From an uncultured Collinsella sp. (GTDB lineage Bacteria > Actinomycetota > Coriobacteriia > Coriobacteriales > Coriobacteriaceae), in assembly GCA_958370325.1 (NCBI GenBank), contig CATXJW010000059.1, positions 1 through 9,592 of the forward strand: a stretch of 9,592 bases of DNA, written 5' to 3'. The position numbers were made by a program, and so were the translations under genes. Under the pieces are notes generated by a model. The model saw nothing but the letters and a program-made list of their open reading frames with translations. It was not told the DNA's origin and did no database searches. Positions 1 to 5,493 of the stretch are shown here, piece after piece. Numbering within the stretch: position 1 is the first letter of the stretch; each line of letters begins with the position of its first letter.

Positions 1-2
1 TT

Positions 3-254
3 AAGCATCTGGTGTATACCGACATCGCGCGCGATGGCATGCAGACGGGCATCGACGTGGCGGTGTATCGCCATGTGGCCGAGGTCGCGGGCTTTCCCGT
101 CGTGGCTTCGGGCGGCATCTCGACGCTCGACGATATCCGCGCACTGGCCGCGGTGGGCGAGGATGCCATCGAGGGTGCCATTACCGGTCGTGCGCTCTAC
201 GAGGGCAACTTTACGCTGGCCCAGGCGTTGGCCGCCGCCCGAGGGAAGGAGTAG
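3..254 (+). CDS. hisA: HisA (ProFAR isomerase), C-terminal part
   Basis: The frame is open from the left edge, so only the last 83 residues are visible; the gene starts outside the window. HisA isomerises ProFAR to PRFAR in histidine biosynthesis, a (beta/alpha)8-barrel reaction. Seen: the motif YTDIARDGMQTG, which in this family carries the second catalytic aspartate on strand beta-5, followed by VVASGGIST (phosphate-binding Gly-Gly of beta-7) and a C-terminal GAITGRALYEG that matches the last phosphate-binding loop of HisA. The stop lies 3 nt before hisF, and the hisF ribosome binding site (AAGGAG) is inside the last codons, so the two genes are translationally linked. PriA, the bifunctional HisA/TrpF of many actinobacteria, has a similar C-terminus, and the visible part cannot exclude it. 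Confidence 0.93.
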   Translation, partial: KHLVYTDIARDGMQTGIDVAVYRHVAEVAGFPVVASGGISTLDDIRALAAVGEDAIEGAITGRALYEGNFTLAQALAAARGKE

Positions 255-257
255 CCC

Positions 258-1040
258 ATGCTTGCCAAACGCGTGATTCCCTGTCTGGATGTTAAGGACG
301 GCCGCGTGGTCAAGGGCGTCAACTTTGTGAGCCTGCGCGATGCTGGCGACCCGGTGGAGCTGGCGCGCGCCTACGACCGCGAGGGTGCAGACGAGGTCGT
401 CTTCCTGGACATTACCGCGACGAGCGACAACCGCGCGACGACCATCGAGATGGCGGCGCACGCGGCCGAGGAGCTCGCTATTCCCTATACCGTGGGCGGC
501 GGTTTCCGCGACTTGGCGGGCATGCGAACCATGGTTGCCGCCGGTGCCGACAAGGTGTCGCTTAACTCTGCCGCCGTGCGCGATCCGTCGTTGATCAGCC
601 AGGCCGCCGCGGCGTTTGGCAGCCAGGCCGTGGTCGTGGCGATTGATGCCAAGCGCGTGGGCCTGCCCGGTCAGCCGGATGCCGATAAGTGGGAGGTCTT
701 CACGGCGGGCGGTCGCAACGCCACGGGTATCGATGCGGTGGCGTGGGCCGAGGAAGCGGCTCGTCGCGGCGCCGGTGAGATCTTGCTCACCAGCATGGAT
801 CGCGACGGCACCAAGGCTGGCTTCGACCTGGCACTCACCCGCGCCGTGGCGCGCGCGGTGCCGATCCCGGTGATCGCAAGCGGCGGCGTGGGCACGCTCG
901 AGCATTTTGCCGAGGGCGTGATCGAGGGCGAGGCCGATGCCGTGCTGGCGGCCAGCGTCTTTCACTTTGGAACTTTCAGCATTCGCCAGGTGAAGGAGTA
1001 TATGGCCAGCCAAGGCATCCCTGTGAGGCTGGACTTCTAG
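258..1040 (+). CDS. hisF: HisF, imidazole glycerol phosphate synthase cyclase subunit
   Basis: A 260-residue protein, the usual HisF length. With the HisH glutaminase it converts PRFAR plus ammonia to imidazole glycerol phosphate and AICAR in the cytoplasm. Seen: an N-terminal MLAKRVIPCLDVKDGRVVKG with the catalytic Asp at residue 11, and the second catalytic Asp at residue 130 in VVAIDAKR, both at the positions known for the family. Phosphate-binding glycines are visible in VGGGFRD (79-85) and ASGGVGT (207-213), and SMDRDGTKAG (179-188) matches the beta-6 loop. The start is set by AAGGAG 6 nt upstream, inside the end of hisA. hisH is not in the window and presumably lies upstream. A 147-nt gap follows before hisI, unlike the tight packing elsewhere in the operon. 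Confidence 0.97.
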   Translation: MLAKRVIPCLDVKDGRVVKGVNFVSLRDAGDPVELARAYDREGADEVVFLDITATSDNRATTIEMAAHAAEELAIPYTVGGGFRDLAGMRTMVAAGADKVSLNSAAVRDPSLISQAAAAFGSQAVVVAIDAKRVGLPGQPDADKWEVFTAGGRNATGIDAVAWAEEAARRGAGEILLTSMDRDGTKAGFDLALTRAVARAVPIPVIASGGVGTLEHFAEGVIEGEADAVLAASVFHFGTFSIRQVKEYMASQGIPVRLDF

Positions 1041-1049
1041 TGCTGCGGC

Positions 1050-1143
1050 TTGCCCAGGCACCGCATCTTGCCGCTCAAACCGTCGCTCGCGTACCAAAGT
1101 ACGCGTCGCTCCTCTTTCGCGGCAACCTGCGGCACCTGGACAA
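1050..1143. repeat. 94-nt near-symmetric hairpin element between hisF and hisI
   Basis: Two 45-nt arms (1050-1094 and 1099-1143) are mirror images around a CAAA loop. The paired blocks are CGCGTAC/GTACGCG next to the loop, TTGCCGC/GCGGCAA (1068-1074 with 1119-1125), CCGCA/TGCGG and TTG.CCAGG/CCTGG.CAA at the base. A 13-nt internal loop and a few mismatches break the stem, but register is kept over the full length. It has no T-tract, so it is not a classic terminator. It could be a REP-like or MITE-like intergenic repeat, or an operon-internal RNA structure that sets hisI expression. Its dispersal in the genome cannot be seen from one window. Confidence 0.7.
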
Positions 1144-1187
1144 CCCTCGCCGACCTGTGGGATTTCGTTTGTTACTTGGGAGAAATG

Positions 1188-1529
1188 ATGACTGAGGTAA
1201 TAAATGCTACCGAGCTTAAATACGACGCCCGCGGGCTGATTCCTTGCGTGGTTCAGCAGCATGACACCGGTGAGGTGCTTATGGTTGCTTGGATGAACGA
1301 GGAATCGGTGGGGCTGACGCTCAAGACCGGGACCACGTGGTTTTGGAGTCGCAGCCGTCAGGAGCTCTGGAACAAGGGCGCGACGAGTGGCAACATGCAG
1401 GAGGTCAAGGAGCTCTGGGCCGACTGCGATAGCGATACGCTGCTGGTCAAGGTCGACTCGCCGGGTCCGGCCTGCCACACCGGCAACCGTACCTGCTTCT
1501 TTAAGCGCGTGGAAGGGGGAGTGCGATGA
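1188..1529 (+). CDS. hisI: HisI, phosphoribosyl-AMP cyclohydrolase
   Basis: A 113-residue protein that opens the adenine ring of PR-AMP to give ProFAR, the third step of histidine synthesis. Seen: MVAWMNEES (32-40), WSRSRQELWNKGATSGN (53-69), the metal-binding cluster DCDSD with D79, C80, D81 and D83, and the C-terminal CHTGNRTC with C96 and C103 as probable zinc ligands. The start at 1188 is chosen because GGGAG sits 5 nt before it and family similarity begins here; the adjacent in-frame ATG at 1185 is too close to that site. The longer frame back to 1050 runs through the hairpin element and is not HisI-like. This is a stand-alone HisI, because HisE is encoded separately downstream. Its stop overlaps the next start (ATGA). 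Confidence 0.96.
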   Translation: MTEVINATELKYDARGLIPCVVQQHDTGEVLMVAWMNEESVGLTLKTGTTWFWSRSRQELWNKGATSGNMQEVKELWADCDSDTLLVKVDSPGPACHTGNRTCFFKRVEGGVR

Positions 1530-1753
1530 AAGTCGTGACGCCGTTCGAGGTCGCCGAATGCAACACCGAGCTCCTCCGCGCGGGCGTGCCATGCCGCGTG
1601 CACCTGACTGATGCCTGCGGGGCGCAGTCGCTTTGGCTCGAGGCCGAGAAGGAAAGGCTCGATGAGGCCCATGCCGTCATCGTCGAGTTCTTTGAGAAAA
1701 AGGGCGCAAAGCCTCGGTTCGATGAGGCCGGTACCTACTTTACGCTGCAGTAA
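1526..1753 (+). CDS. RDAC-family small protein of unknown function in the his operon
   Basis: A 75-residue protein whose ATG overlaps the hisI stop (ATGA), preceded by a GGGGGAG ribosome binding site inside hisI. The pattern MKVVTPFEVAECNTELL, then VHLTDACGAQSLWLE (residues 25-39), then an amphipathic helix VIVEFFEKKG and a C-terminal FDEAGTYFTL, matches from memory the short 'RDAC family' proteins of Clostridia. Those have HLRDACGxQSxW; here the Arg of RDAC is Thr. Cys31, Gly32 and Gln34 are kept. No signal peptide or membrane segment is visible. Its function is not known to me. Its place between hisI and hisE, with start-stop overlap, shows co-translation with histidine enzymes, which suggests but does not prove a role in or control of that pathway. 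Confidence 0.85.
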   Translation: MKVVTPFEVAECNTELLRAGVPCRVHLTDACGAQSLWLEAEKERLDEAHAVIVEFFEKKGAKPRFDEAGTYFTLQ

Positions 1754-1768
1754 CGAGAGGAAATAACC

Positions 1769-2086
1769 ATGGGAGTCAGAACAGCTAACGTGCAGCCGGG
1801 AAACATCGGTGAGACGCTGACGGGACTGGCCGAGGTGATTCACAGTCGTCGCGACGCATCGCCGCAGGAGAGCTATACCGCGCGTCTGCTGACCGACGTC
1901 GAGGACGAGCTTCTCAAGAAGCTTGCCGAGGAGGCGAGCGAGGTGATCATGGCCTGCAAGGATAACGACCACGATCACATCCGCTACGAGGCCGGCGACC
2001 TGATCTACCACCTGCTCGTGACGTTCGAGCGCTACGGCATCACCCTCGACGAACTGGCCGGCGAACTCAACGCCCGCCGCCACTAG
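1769..2086 (+). CDS. hisE: HisE, phosphoribosyl-ATP pyrophosphatase
   Basis: A 105-residue protein that hydrolyses PR-ATP to PR-AMP and pyrophosphate, the second step of histidine synthesis. It belongs to the all-alpha NTP pyrophosphatase (MazG-like) superfamily. Seen: KLAEEASE (51-58), giving the E-E-x-x-E magnesium site, and YEAGDLIYHLL (73-83) with E74 and D77 completing the E-x-x-D half. The tail ITLDELAGELNAR is typical of HisE C-termini. The start is supported by GAGAGG 8 nt upstream. It is the last gene of the operon; the PHP phosphatase gene converges on it. The stand-alone HisE plus HisI arrangement replaces the HisIE fusion seen in Proteobacteria. Confidence 0.95.
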   Translation: MGVRTANVQPGNIGETLTGLAEVIHSRRDASPQESYTARLLTDVEDELLKKLAEEASEVIMACKDNDHDHIRYEAGDLIYHLLVTFERYGITLDELAGELNARRH

Positions 2087-2114
2087 TCATTGGGGACGTT
2101 CTTAAACGACTAGT
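2082..2114. terminator. Inverted repeat across the convergent stops of hisE and the PHP gene (possible weak bidirectional terminator)
   Basis: ACTAGTC (2082-2088) and GACTAGT (2108-2114) form a perfect 7-bp inverted repeat around a 19-nt loop. The loop holds a smaller CGTT/AACG pair. The arms contain the hisE TAG and touch the first base of the opposite stop codon. No T-tract is present on either strand, so a terminator role is only suggested by position. Confidence 0.3.
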
Positions 2115-3025
2115 TAGGCGAGGGGCGTGGATTCCCATTCGCCGGTGGGGTGGGGGATATCGAAGGCCCGGTAGCCGCAGTCGTAGGCGTGGGCCTGGGC
2201 CTCGCGGATGTTCCAGCAGATGTCGCAGGCGCGGTGCGCGTCCGAGCCAAAGGTGATGGGCACCTCGGCATGGGCGAAGCGGCGCAACAGCCCGGTCGCG
2301 GGGTAGTAATCGTCGAGCCCCTTGCGCGGTGCGGCGGTCGAGACCTCAACGCGGCGACCCGTATCGTGGGCGCATTCGGCCATCTGCTCCCAAAACGGCG
2401 CGGGGTCAAAGTCGGGTGCAAAGCCGTCCTTCGAAAAGCGCATGACCAGGTCGGGATGGGCCATCGCGTCAAAGTTGAGTGAGCTTTCGCAAGCACGGCA
2501 CCAGTCGTCGACGTAGCACTCCCACACGCCGCGCACGCCTAAGTTTTCCCAAACATGCAAGTTGGTATCGTCGTCGATCCAACCGCAAAGGGAATCGGGT
2601 GTATCGGGGCGCGCGACGTCCTCTGTCCCTGCCGTGCCCGCGGCGCCTGCCGCAATATCGCCCGGGTTGCCAATCCAGTGCACGCTGCCCAGACGTACGA
2701 CGGCGCCCTGGGACCAGTGCTCTACCAAGGGCTCGCAGCCCTCGTACCAATCGCATTCAAAACCGTAGATAAAGGTGAGCTCCGGCGCAATCTGCGCGGC
2801 GAGTTTGCGGGCGTCCTCAAAGGCCAAACGATGTGCCGGCAAGTCGCCATCGACGACCTGCACCTCGCAGTTAGCATCCATACTGGCGGGCAGGGTAAGG
2901 TGGTCGGTCGAGACCATGACGCGGCAGCCGGCGGCAGCAGCGGCACGGACGTTGTCCTCGAACGAGGCGTGCCCGTCCGAGAACGAGGTATGAGTATGGC
3001 AATCGACCAGCGGGCAGGCGGGCAT
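2114..3025 (-). CDS. hisJ: PHP-domain histidinol-phosphate phosphatase (HisJ/HisK type)
   Basis: A 303-residue cytoplasmic metal-dependent phosphatase predicted to convert histidinol phosphate to histidinol. PHP-superfamily metal ligands are all visible: H10 and H12 in DCHTHTSFSDGH, D41-H42 in STDH, E90 in GFECDW, H116 in LGSVHWIG, H190 in MAHPDLV, and D262/H264 in FGSDAHR. The order and spacing, with EVSTAAPRKG near 227-236, match HisJ rather than DNA polymerase PHP domains. An Ala/Gly-rich insert at about 120-145 looks like a loop expansion. The start at 3025 is set by AAAGGAG 5 nt upstream and by the family N-terminus; the 79 extra residues of the longer frame are intergenic. It converges on the his operon, whose pathway it completes. 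Another PHP phosphoesterase activity cannot be excluded. Confidence 0.9.
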   Translation of the reverse strand: MPACPLVDCHTHTSFSDGHASFEDNVRAAAAAGCRVMVSTDHLTLPASMDANCEVQVVDGDLPAHRLAFEDARKLAAQIAPELTFIYGFECDWYEGCEPLVEHWSQGAVVRLGSVHWIGNPGDIAAGAAGTAGTEDVARPDTPDSLCGWIDDDTNLHVWENLGVRGVWECYVDDWCRACESSLNFDAMAHPDLVMRFSKDGFAPDFDPAPFWEQMAECAHDTGRRVEVSTAAPRKGLDDYYPATGLLRRFAHAEVPITFGSDAHRACDICWNIREAQAHAYDCGYRAFDIPHPTGEWESTPLA

Positions 3026-3057
3026 GGCGACTCCTTTGCATTTGGTGAATCCGCTCC

Positions 3058-3063
3058 ATTGTA
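3058..3063 (-). promoter_or_regulatory. Possible -10 box for the PHP phosphatase gene
   Basis: Read on the minus strand this is TACAAT, one base from the sigma70-type consensus, about 33 nt before the start codon and upstream of the AAAGGAG site. No convincing -35 hexamer is seen at the expected distance. Confidence 0.35.
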
Positions 3064-3160
3064 ATGGCGCAGCCTCGGCGCGGCGGGAACGCTGCAAGTC
3101 GAAACCGACTGGAAAGGGCAGGCGGCGCGCAAGGGCCGCCGCACGACATCGACCCTGCCT

Positions 3161-3229
3161 CAAAACGTGTACGTCAGCCTCCAAAACCGACAAAAAATGA
3201 CATGTTTGGCGGCTGATGTACGCGTTTGG
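3161..3229. repeat. Large inverted repeat in the divergent intergenic region
   Basis: Arms 3161-3186 and 3204-3229 can pair almost end to end. Over the outer 25 positions there are about 21 Watson-Crick and 2 G-U pairs, with mismatches at 3162/3228 and 3180/3210. The left arm contains GTACGTCAGCC and the right arm GGCTGATGTAC. The 17-nt loop is A-rich. It lies between the PHP gene and the LarC-domain gene, about 100 nt before the start codon of the latter. It has no long T-run, so a terminator role is unlikely. It may be a dispersed intergenic repeat or a very large operator. A smaller hairpin GGCGGC/GCCGCC sits at 3121-3140. Confidence 0.7.
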
Positions 3230-3281
3230 ATGGGGGCGAGGACGACGGCGGGCGAAAGTCACGCCTGTGCCACGTCCGATG

Positions 3282-3290
3282 TGCTAGCGT
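3282..3290 (+). promoter_or_regulatory. Possible extended -10 box for the LarC-domain gene
   Basis: TGC followed by TAGCGT resembles an extended -10. It would place the transcript start near 3297 and give a leader of about 37 nt carrying the GGAAAGGA site at 3316-3323. No -35 is recognisable. The match to TATAAT is weak (three of six). Confidence 0.25.
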
Positions 3291-3333
3291 TTGGATGAAC
3301 AAAACGAGCCCGTGCGGAAAGGATCCGGACCGT

Positions 3334-3819
3334 ATGCAACGTGGAAGTACATCTCCGCTGTCCCGCGAGACCGATGCGCCCGAAACCATCGTCAAGCTGG
3401 AGTGCGACATCGACGATGCGTCGCCCGAGGTACTCGCCTATGCCGCCGACCGCCTGCGCGAGGCAGGCGCCCGCGAGGTGCACTGGCTGCCTCTCTACTG
3501 CAAAAAAGGCCGCCCCGGCTGGCAGCTGCAGGTGATCTGCTCGCACGAGGATATCGAGCGCCTACAGACGATTATCTTTGTGGAGACCACGACCAACGCC
3601 GTTCGTCGCCAGGTGATGGAACGCGTTTGCCTGCCGCGCCGATTCGAGCAGGTGACAACGCCTTGGGGCGAGGTGTCCGTTAAGGTGGCGACCCTGCCAG
3701 ACGGCAGCGAGCGCGCGGCTCCCGAGTACGAGGATTGCGCCCGTCTTGCCCGCGAACATGGCGTGCCACTCCAACGCGTGATGCAGGCGGCTCAGAGCGC
3801 GGCGCTACGATTCGAGTAA
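3334..3819 (+). CDS. larC: Stand-alone LarC C-terminal domain protein (nickel-pincer cofactor family)
   Basis: A 161-residue protein that matches only the C-terminal half (LarC2) of LarC, the CTP-dependent enzyme that inserts nickel into the pincer nucleotide cofactor of lactate racemase. Seen: KLECDIDDASPE (21-32), LYCKKGRPGWQL (54-65), FVETTTNAVRRQ (82-93) and AAPEYEDCARLA (128-139), in the order found in LarC. The start at 3334 follows GGAAAGGA with a 10-nt gap; an earlier ATG at 3295 lacks a binding site, and the frame before it is not LarC-like. The N-terminal LarC1 half, LarB, LarE and LarA are not in this window. It could work with a LarC1 encoded elsewhere, be a relic, or have another role. 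Codon usage matches its neighbours, so decay is not obvious. yfcE follows after 73 nt. Confidence 0.8.
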   Translation: MQRGSTSPLSRETDAPETIVKLECDIDDASPEVLAYAADRLREAGAREVHWLPLYCKKGRPGWQLQVICSHEDIERLQTIIFVETTTNAVRRQVMERVCLPRRFEQVTTPWGEVSVKVATLPDGSERAAPEYEDCARLAREHGVPLQRVMQAAQSAALRFE

Positions 3820-3892
3820 CACGGTAGATGGGCTCCACATCCGCCGGACCCCGTATTCAGCCCCCATCAACCCCACACCGAAAGGACTCCCC

Positions 3893-4441
3893 ATGAAATA
3901 CCTCATCGCCTCCGACATCCACGGCTCGGCATATTGGACCGAGCGCCTCTGCGTCGCCATCGAGTCCGAACAGCCCGACCGCATCGTCCTGCTAGGCGAC
4001 CTGCTCTACCACGGCCCGCGCAACGACCTGCCGCGCGATTACGCCCCCAAGCGCGTCATTCCGCTGCTCAACGCCCTGTCCGACCGCATCATCGCGGTAC
4101 GTGGTAACTGCGACGCCGAGGTCGACCAAATGGTCCTCGACTTTCCCGTCATGGCCGACTACGCCACGCTGTTTGACGAGAGCGGCAGCGAGCTGTTCCT
4201 GACGCACGGCCACGTCTTTGGCGCCGGCATGCACAACAGCGTCGACCACGCGCCCACACTGCCCGAGGGCTCCGCGCTCGTCTACGGTCACACGCACATC
4301 AAGGTTAACGAGGCAAGCGAGGCGCACCCGGGCCTGTGGCTCTTCAACCCCGGCAGCGTGAGCATTCCCAAGGACGGTACGCACAGCTACGGCATCTACG
4401 AGGGCGGCGCGTTCCGTCACGTGATCCTGGAGGAGGAATAA
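3893..4441 (+). CDS. yfcE: YfcE-type metallophosphodiesterase
   Basis: A 182-residue calcineurin-like phosphoesterase very close in pattern and length to E. coli YfcE (184 residues as recalled). Seen: ASDIHGS (6-12) with metal ligands D8 and H10, LLGDLLYHGPRN (33-44) with D36, VRGNCDAEVDQM (69-80), LTHGH (103-107) and YGHTH (131-135). FNPGSVSIPK (151-160) is characteristic of the YfcE subgroup. The family hydrolyses phosphodiesters such as bis-pNPP in vitro and its natural substrate is unknown. The start is supported by AAAGGA 7 nt upstream. mazG begins 2 nt after its stop, with the mazG ribosome binding site in the last yfcE codons. Confidence 0.93.
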   Translation: MKYLIASDIHGSAYWTERLCVAIESEQPDRIVLLGDLLYHGPRNDLPRDYAPKRVIPLLNALSDRIIAVRGNCDAEVDQMVLDFPVMADYATLFDESGSELFLTHGHVFGAGMHNSVDHAPTLPEGSALVYGHTHIKVNEASEAHPGLWLFNPGSVSIPKDGTHSYGIYEGGAFRHVILEEE

Positions 4442-4443
4442 CC

Positions 4444-5304
4444 ATGGCGCAGCACATGGCTCAGCAAAATGCCGAGGGCTCGCGCGACCTGTCCACGCTG
4501 GTCGACGCGTCGGCCGAGCTGCAGCATCTGGTGCAGACCATCTGGCGCCTACGCCAGCCCGACGGCTGTCCGTGGGACCGCGAACAGACACACCGCAGCA
4601 TTGGCAAGAATATGATCGAGGAGGCCTACGAGGCGCTCGACTGCATCGAGGCGGACGACGCGGTTCACCTGCGCGAGGAGCTCGGCGACGTGCTCATGCA
4701 GGTAGTGTTGCATGCGCAGATTGCGGCGGACGCCGGTGAGTTTACGCTGGCCGACGTGGCGCGCGATATCGACGCCAAGCTCATTCGCCGCCACCCGCAC
4801 GTGTTTGGCGATGCGGATGCCGACAACCCCGACGAGGTGCTCAAGATTTGGGACGAGGTCAAGCTTGCCGAGAAGGCTGCCAAGGACAAGGCTGTGGCGG
4901 CGGGCGAGGCTGCGCCCGAAGGCCTGCTCGACGGCGTGCCCACGCACCTGCCGGCGCTGATGCAAGCTCAGAAGGTGTCGCGCAAGGCGGCGGCCGTGGG
5001 CTTTGAGTGGGAGACGGTCCAGGATGTGTGGGACGAGGTCGCCGAGGAGCGTGCCGAGTTTGAGGCCGAGGCGCCCGGCTCGCCCGAGCGCGAGATGGAA
5101 TTTGGCGACCTGCTCTTTGCCCTAGTCAACGTCGCGCGCAAAGAGGGGATTGACGCCGAGAGCGCCCTGCGCGCGAGCACGGCCAAGTTCCGCCGTCGCT
5201 GGGCTGCGATGGAGCAGATGGCGGCCGGTGCTCACGTGGATCTTGCCGAGCTTTCGACCCACGGCCTCAACGACCTGTGGGATGCCGCAAAGGCGGAGGA
5301 GTAA
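4444..5304 (+). CDS. mazG: MazG nucleoside triphosphate pyrophosphohydrolase
   Basis: A 286-residue protein with two MazG repeats, like E. coli MazG. It hydrolyses (d)NTPs to monophosphates and pyrophosphate and is a candidate house-cleaning or stringent-response-related enzyme. N-terminal domain: GCPWDREQTH (41-50), the E-E-x-x-E site at E59, E60 and E63, EELGD (78-82) and RRHPHVFG (115-122). C-terminal domain: KVSRKAAAVGFEW (177-189), DEVAEERAEFE (197-207) and EFGDLLFALVN (219-229). The start at 4444 has GGAGGAGG just upstream, inside yfcE; the longer frame back to 4336 reads yfcE out of frame. The N-terminus is about 20 residues longer than the core. It is followed directly by a terminator and then eno. 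Confidence 0.95.
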   Translation: MAQHMAQQNAEGSRDLSTLVDASAELQHLVQTIWRLRQPDGCPWDREQTHRSIGKNMIEEAYEALDCIEADDAVHLREELGDVLMQVVLHAQIAADAGEFTLADVARDIDAKLIRRHPHVFGDADADNPDEVLKIWDEVKLAEKAAKDKAVAAGEAAPEGLLDGVPTHLPALMQAQKVSRKAAAVGFEWETVQDVWDEVAEERAEFEAEAPGSPEREMEFGDLLFALVNVARKEGIDAESALRASTAKFRRRWAAMEQMAAGAHVDLAELSTHGLNDLWDAAKAEE

Positions 5305-5308
5305 GGCT

Positions 5309-5354
5309 GCGGGAACGACGGGCTGACACGCCTCATCGTTCCCGCTAAATTTTT
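5309..5354 (+). terminator. Rho-independent terminator after mazG
   Basis: A perfect 10-bp stem, GCGGGAACGA (5309-5318) with TCGTTCCCGC (5336-5345), closes a 17-nt loop and is followed by TAAATTTTT. It begins 5 nt after the mazG stop and separates the larC2-yfcE-mazG block from eno. Confidence 0.88.
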
Positions 5355-5375
5355 CGAAAATCAAGTGTATCCCTC

Positions 5376-5442
5376 GGCTAACTTAGGGCATAATGCAAAA
5401 AGTGCGACATGGCTAACTTACGGAGGCGCACCGACGGTGCGC
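5376..5442 (+). promoter_or_regulatory. eno promoter and leader: -10 box, direct repeat and hairpin
   Basis: CATAAT at 5389-5394 is a good -10 candidate, giving a start near 5401 and a leader of about 93 nt; the -35 is weak. The 10-mer GGCTAACTTA occurs twice, at 5376-5385 and 5411-5420, 35 nt apart, so one copy lies upstream of the -10 box and one just downstream of the predicted start. A perfect hairpin GCGCACC-GAC-GGTGCGC (5426-5442) follows in the leader. Together they look like a regulated promoter, but no regulator is identifiable. Confidence 0.5.
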
Positions 5443-5493
5443 GGTCAGCTGGTCGCTTGCATCCACTACGTTTCCAAGTGAGAGGGAGACAAC

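Noticed and set aside
1050..1187. A 46-residue N-terminal extension of HisI
   Set aside because: It is translation through the hairpin element, lacks a ribosome binding site at 1050, and HisI homology plus GGGAG support the start at 1188.
3026..3262. A 79-residue N-terminal extension of the PHP phosphatase
   Set aside because: The PHP domain begins at DCHTHT right after the ATG at 3025, which has a strong AAAGGAG site; the extension crosses the inverted repeat.
3226..3333. TTG or upstream ATG starts for the LarC-domain protein
   Set aside because: No ribosome binding site fits them, the sequence is not LarC-like, and part overlaps the inverted repeat and a promoter-like box.
3820..3892. Terminator between the LarC-domain gene and yfcE
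   Set aside because: GATGGG and CCCATC can pair across about 25 nt, but no T-tract follows and the stem needs a bulge; it is too weak to call.
4336..4443. Longer start for MazG inside yfcE
   Set aside because: It reads the end of yfcE in another frame; the GGAGGAGG site points to 4444.
3992..4591. A 199-residue minus-strand frame opposite yfcE/mazG
   Set aside because: It is a shadow of two well-supported genes, with no ribosome binding site or family match.
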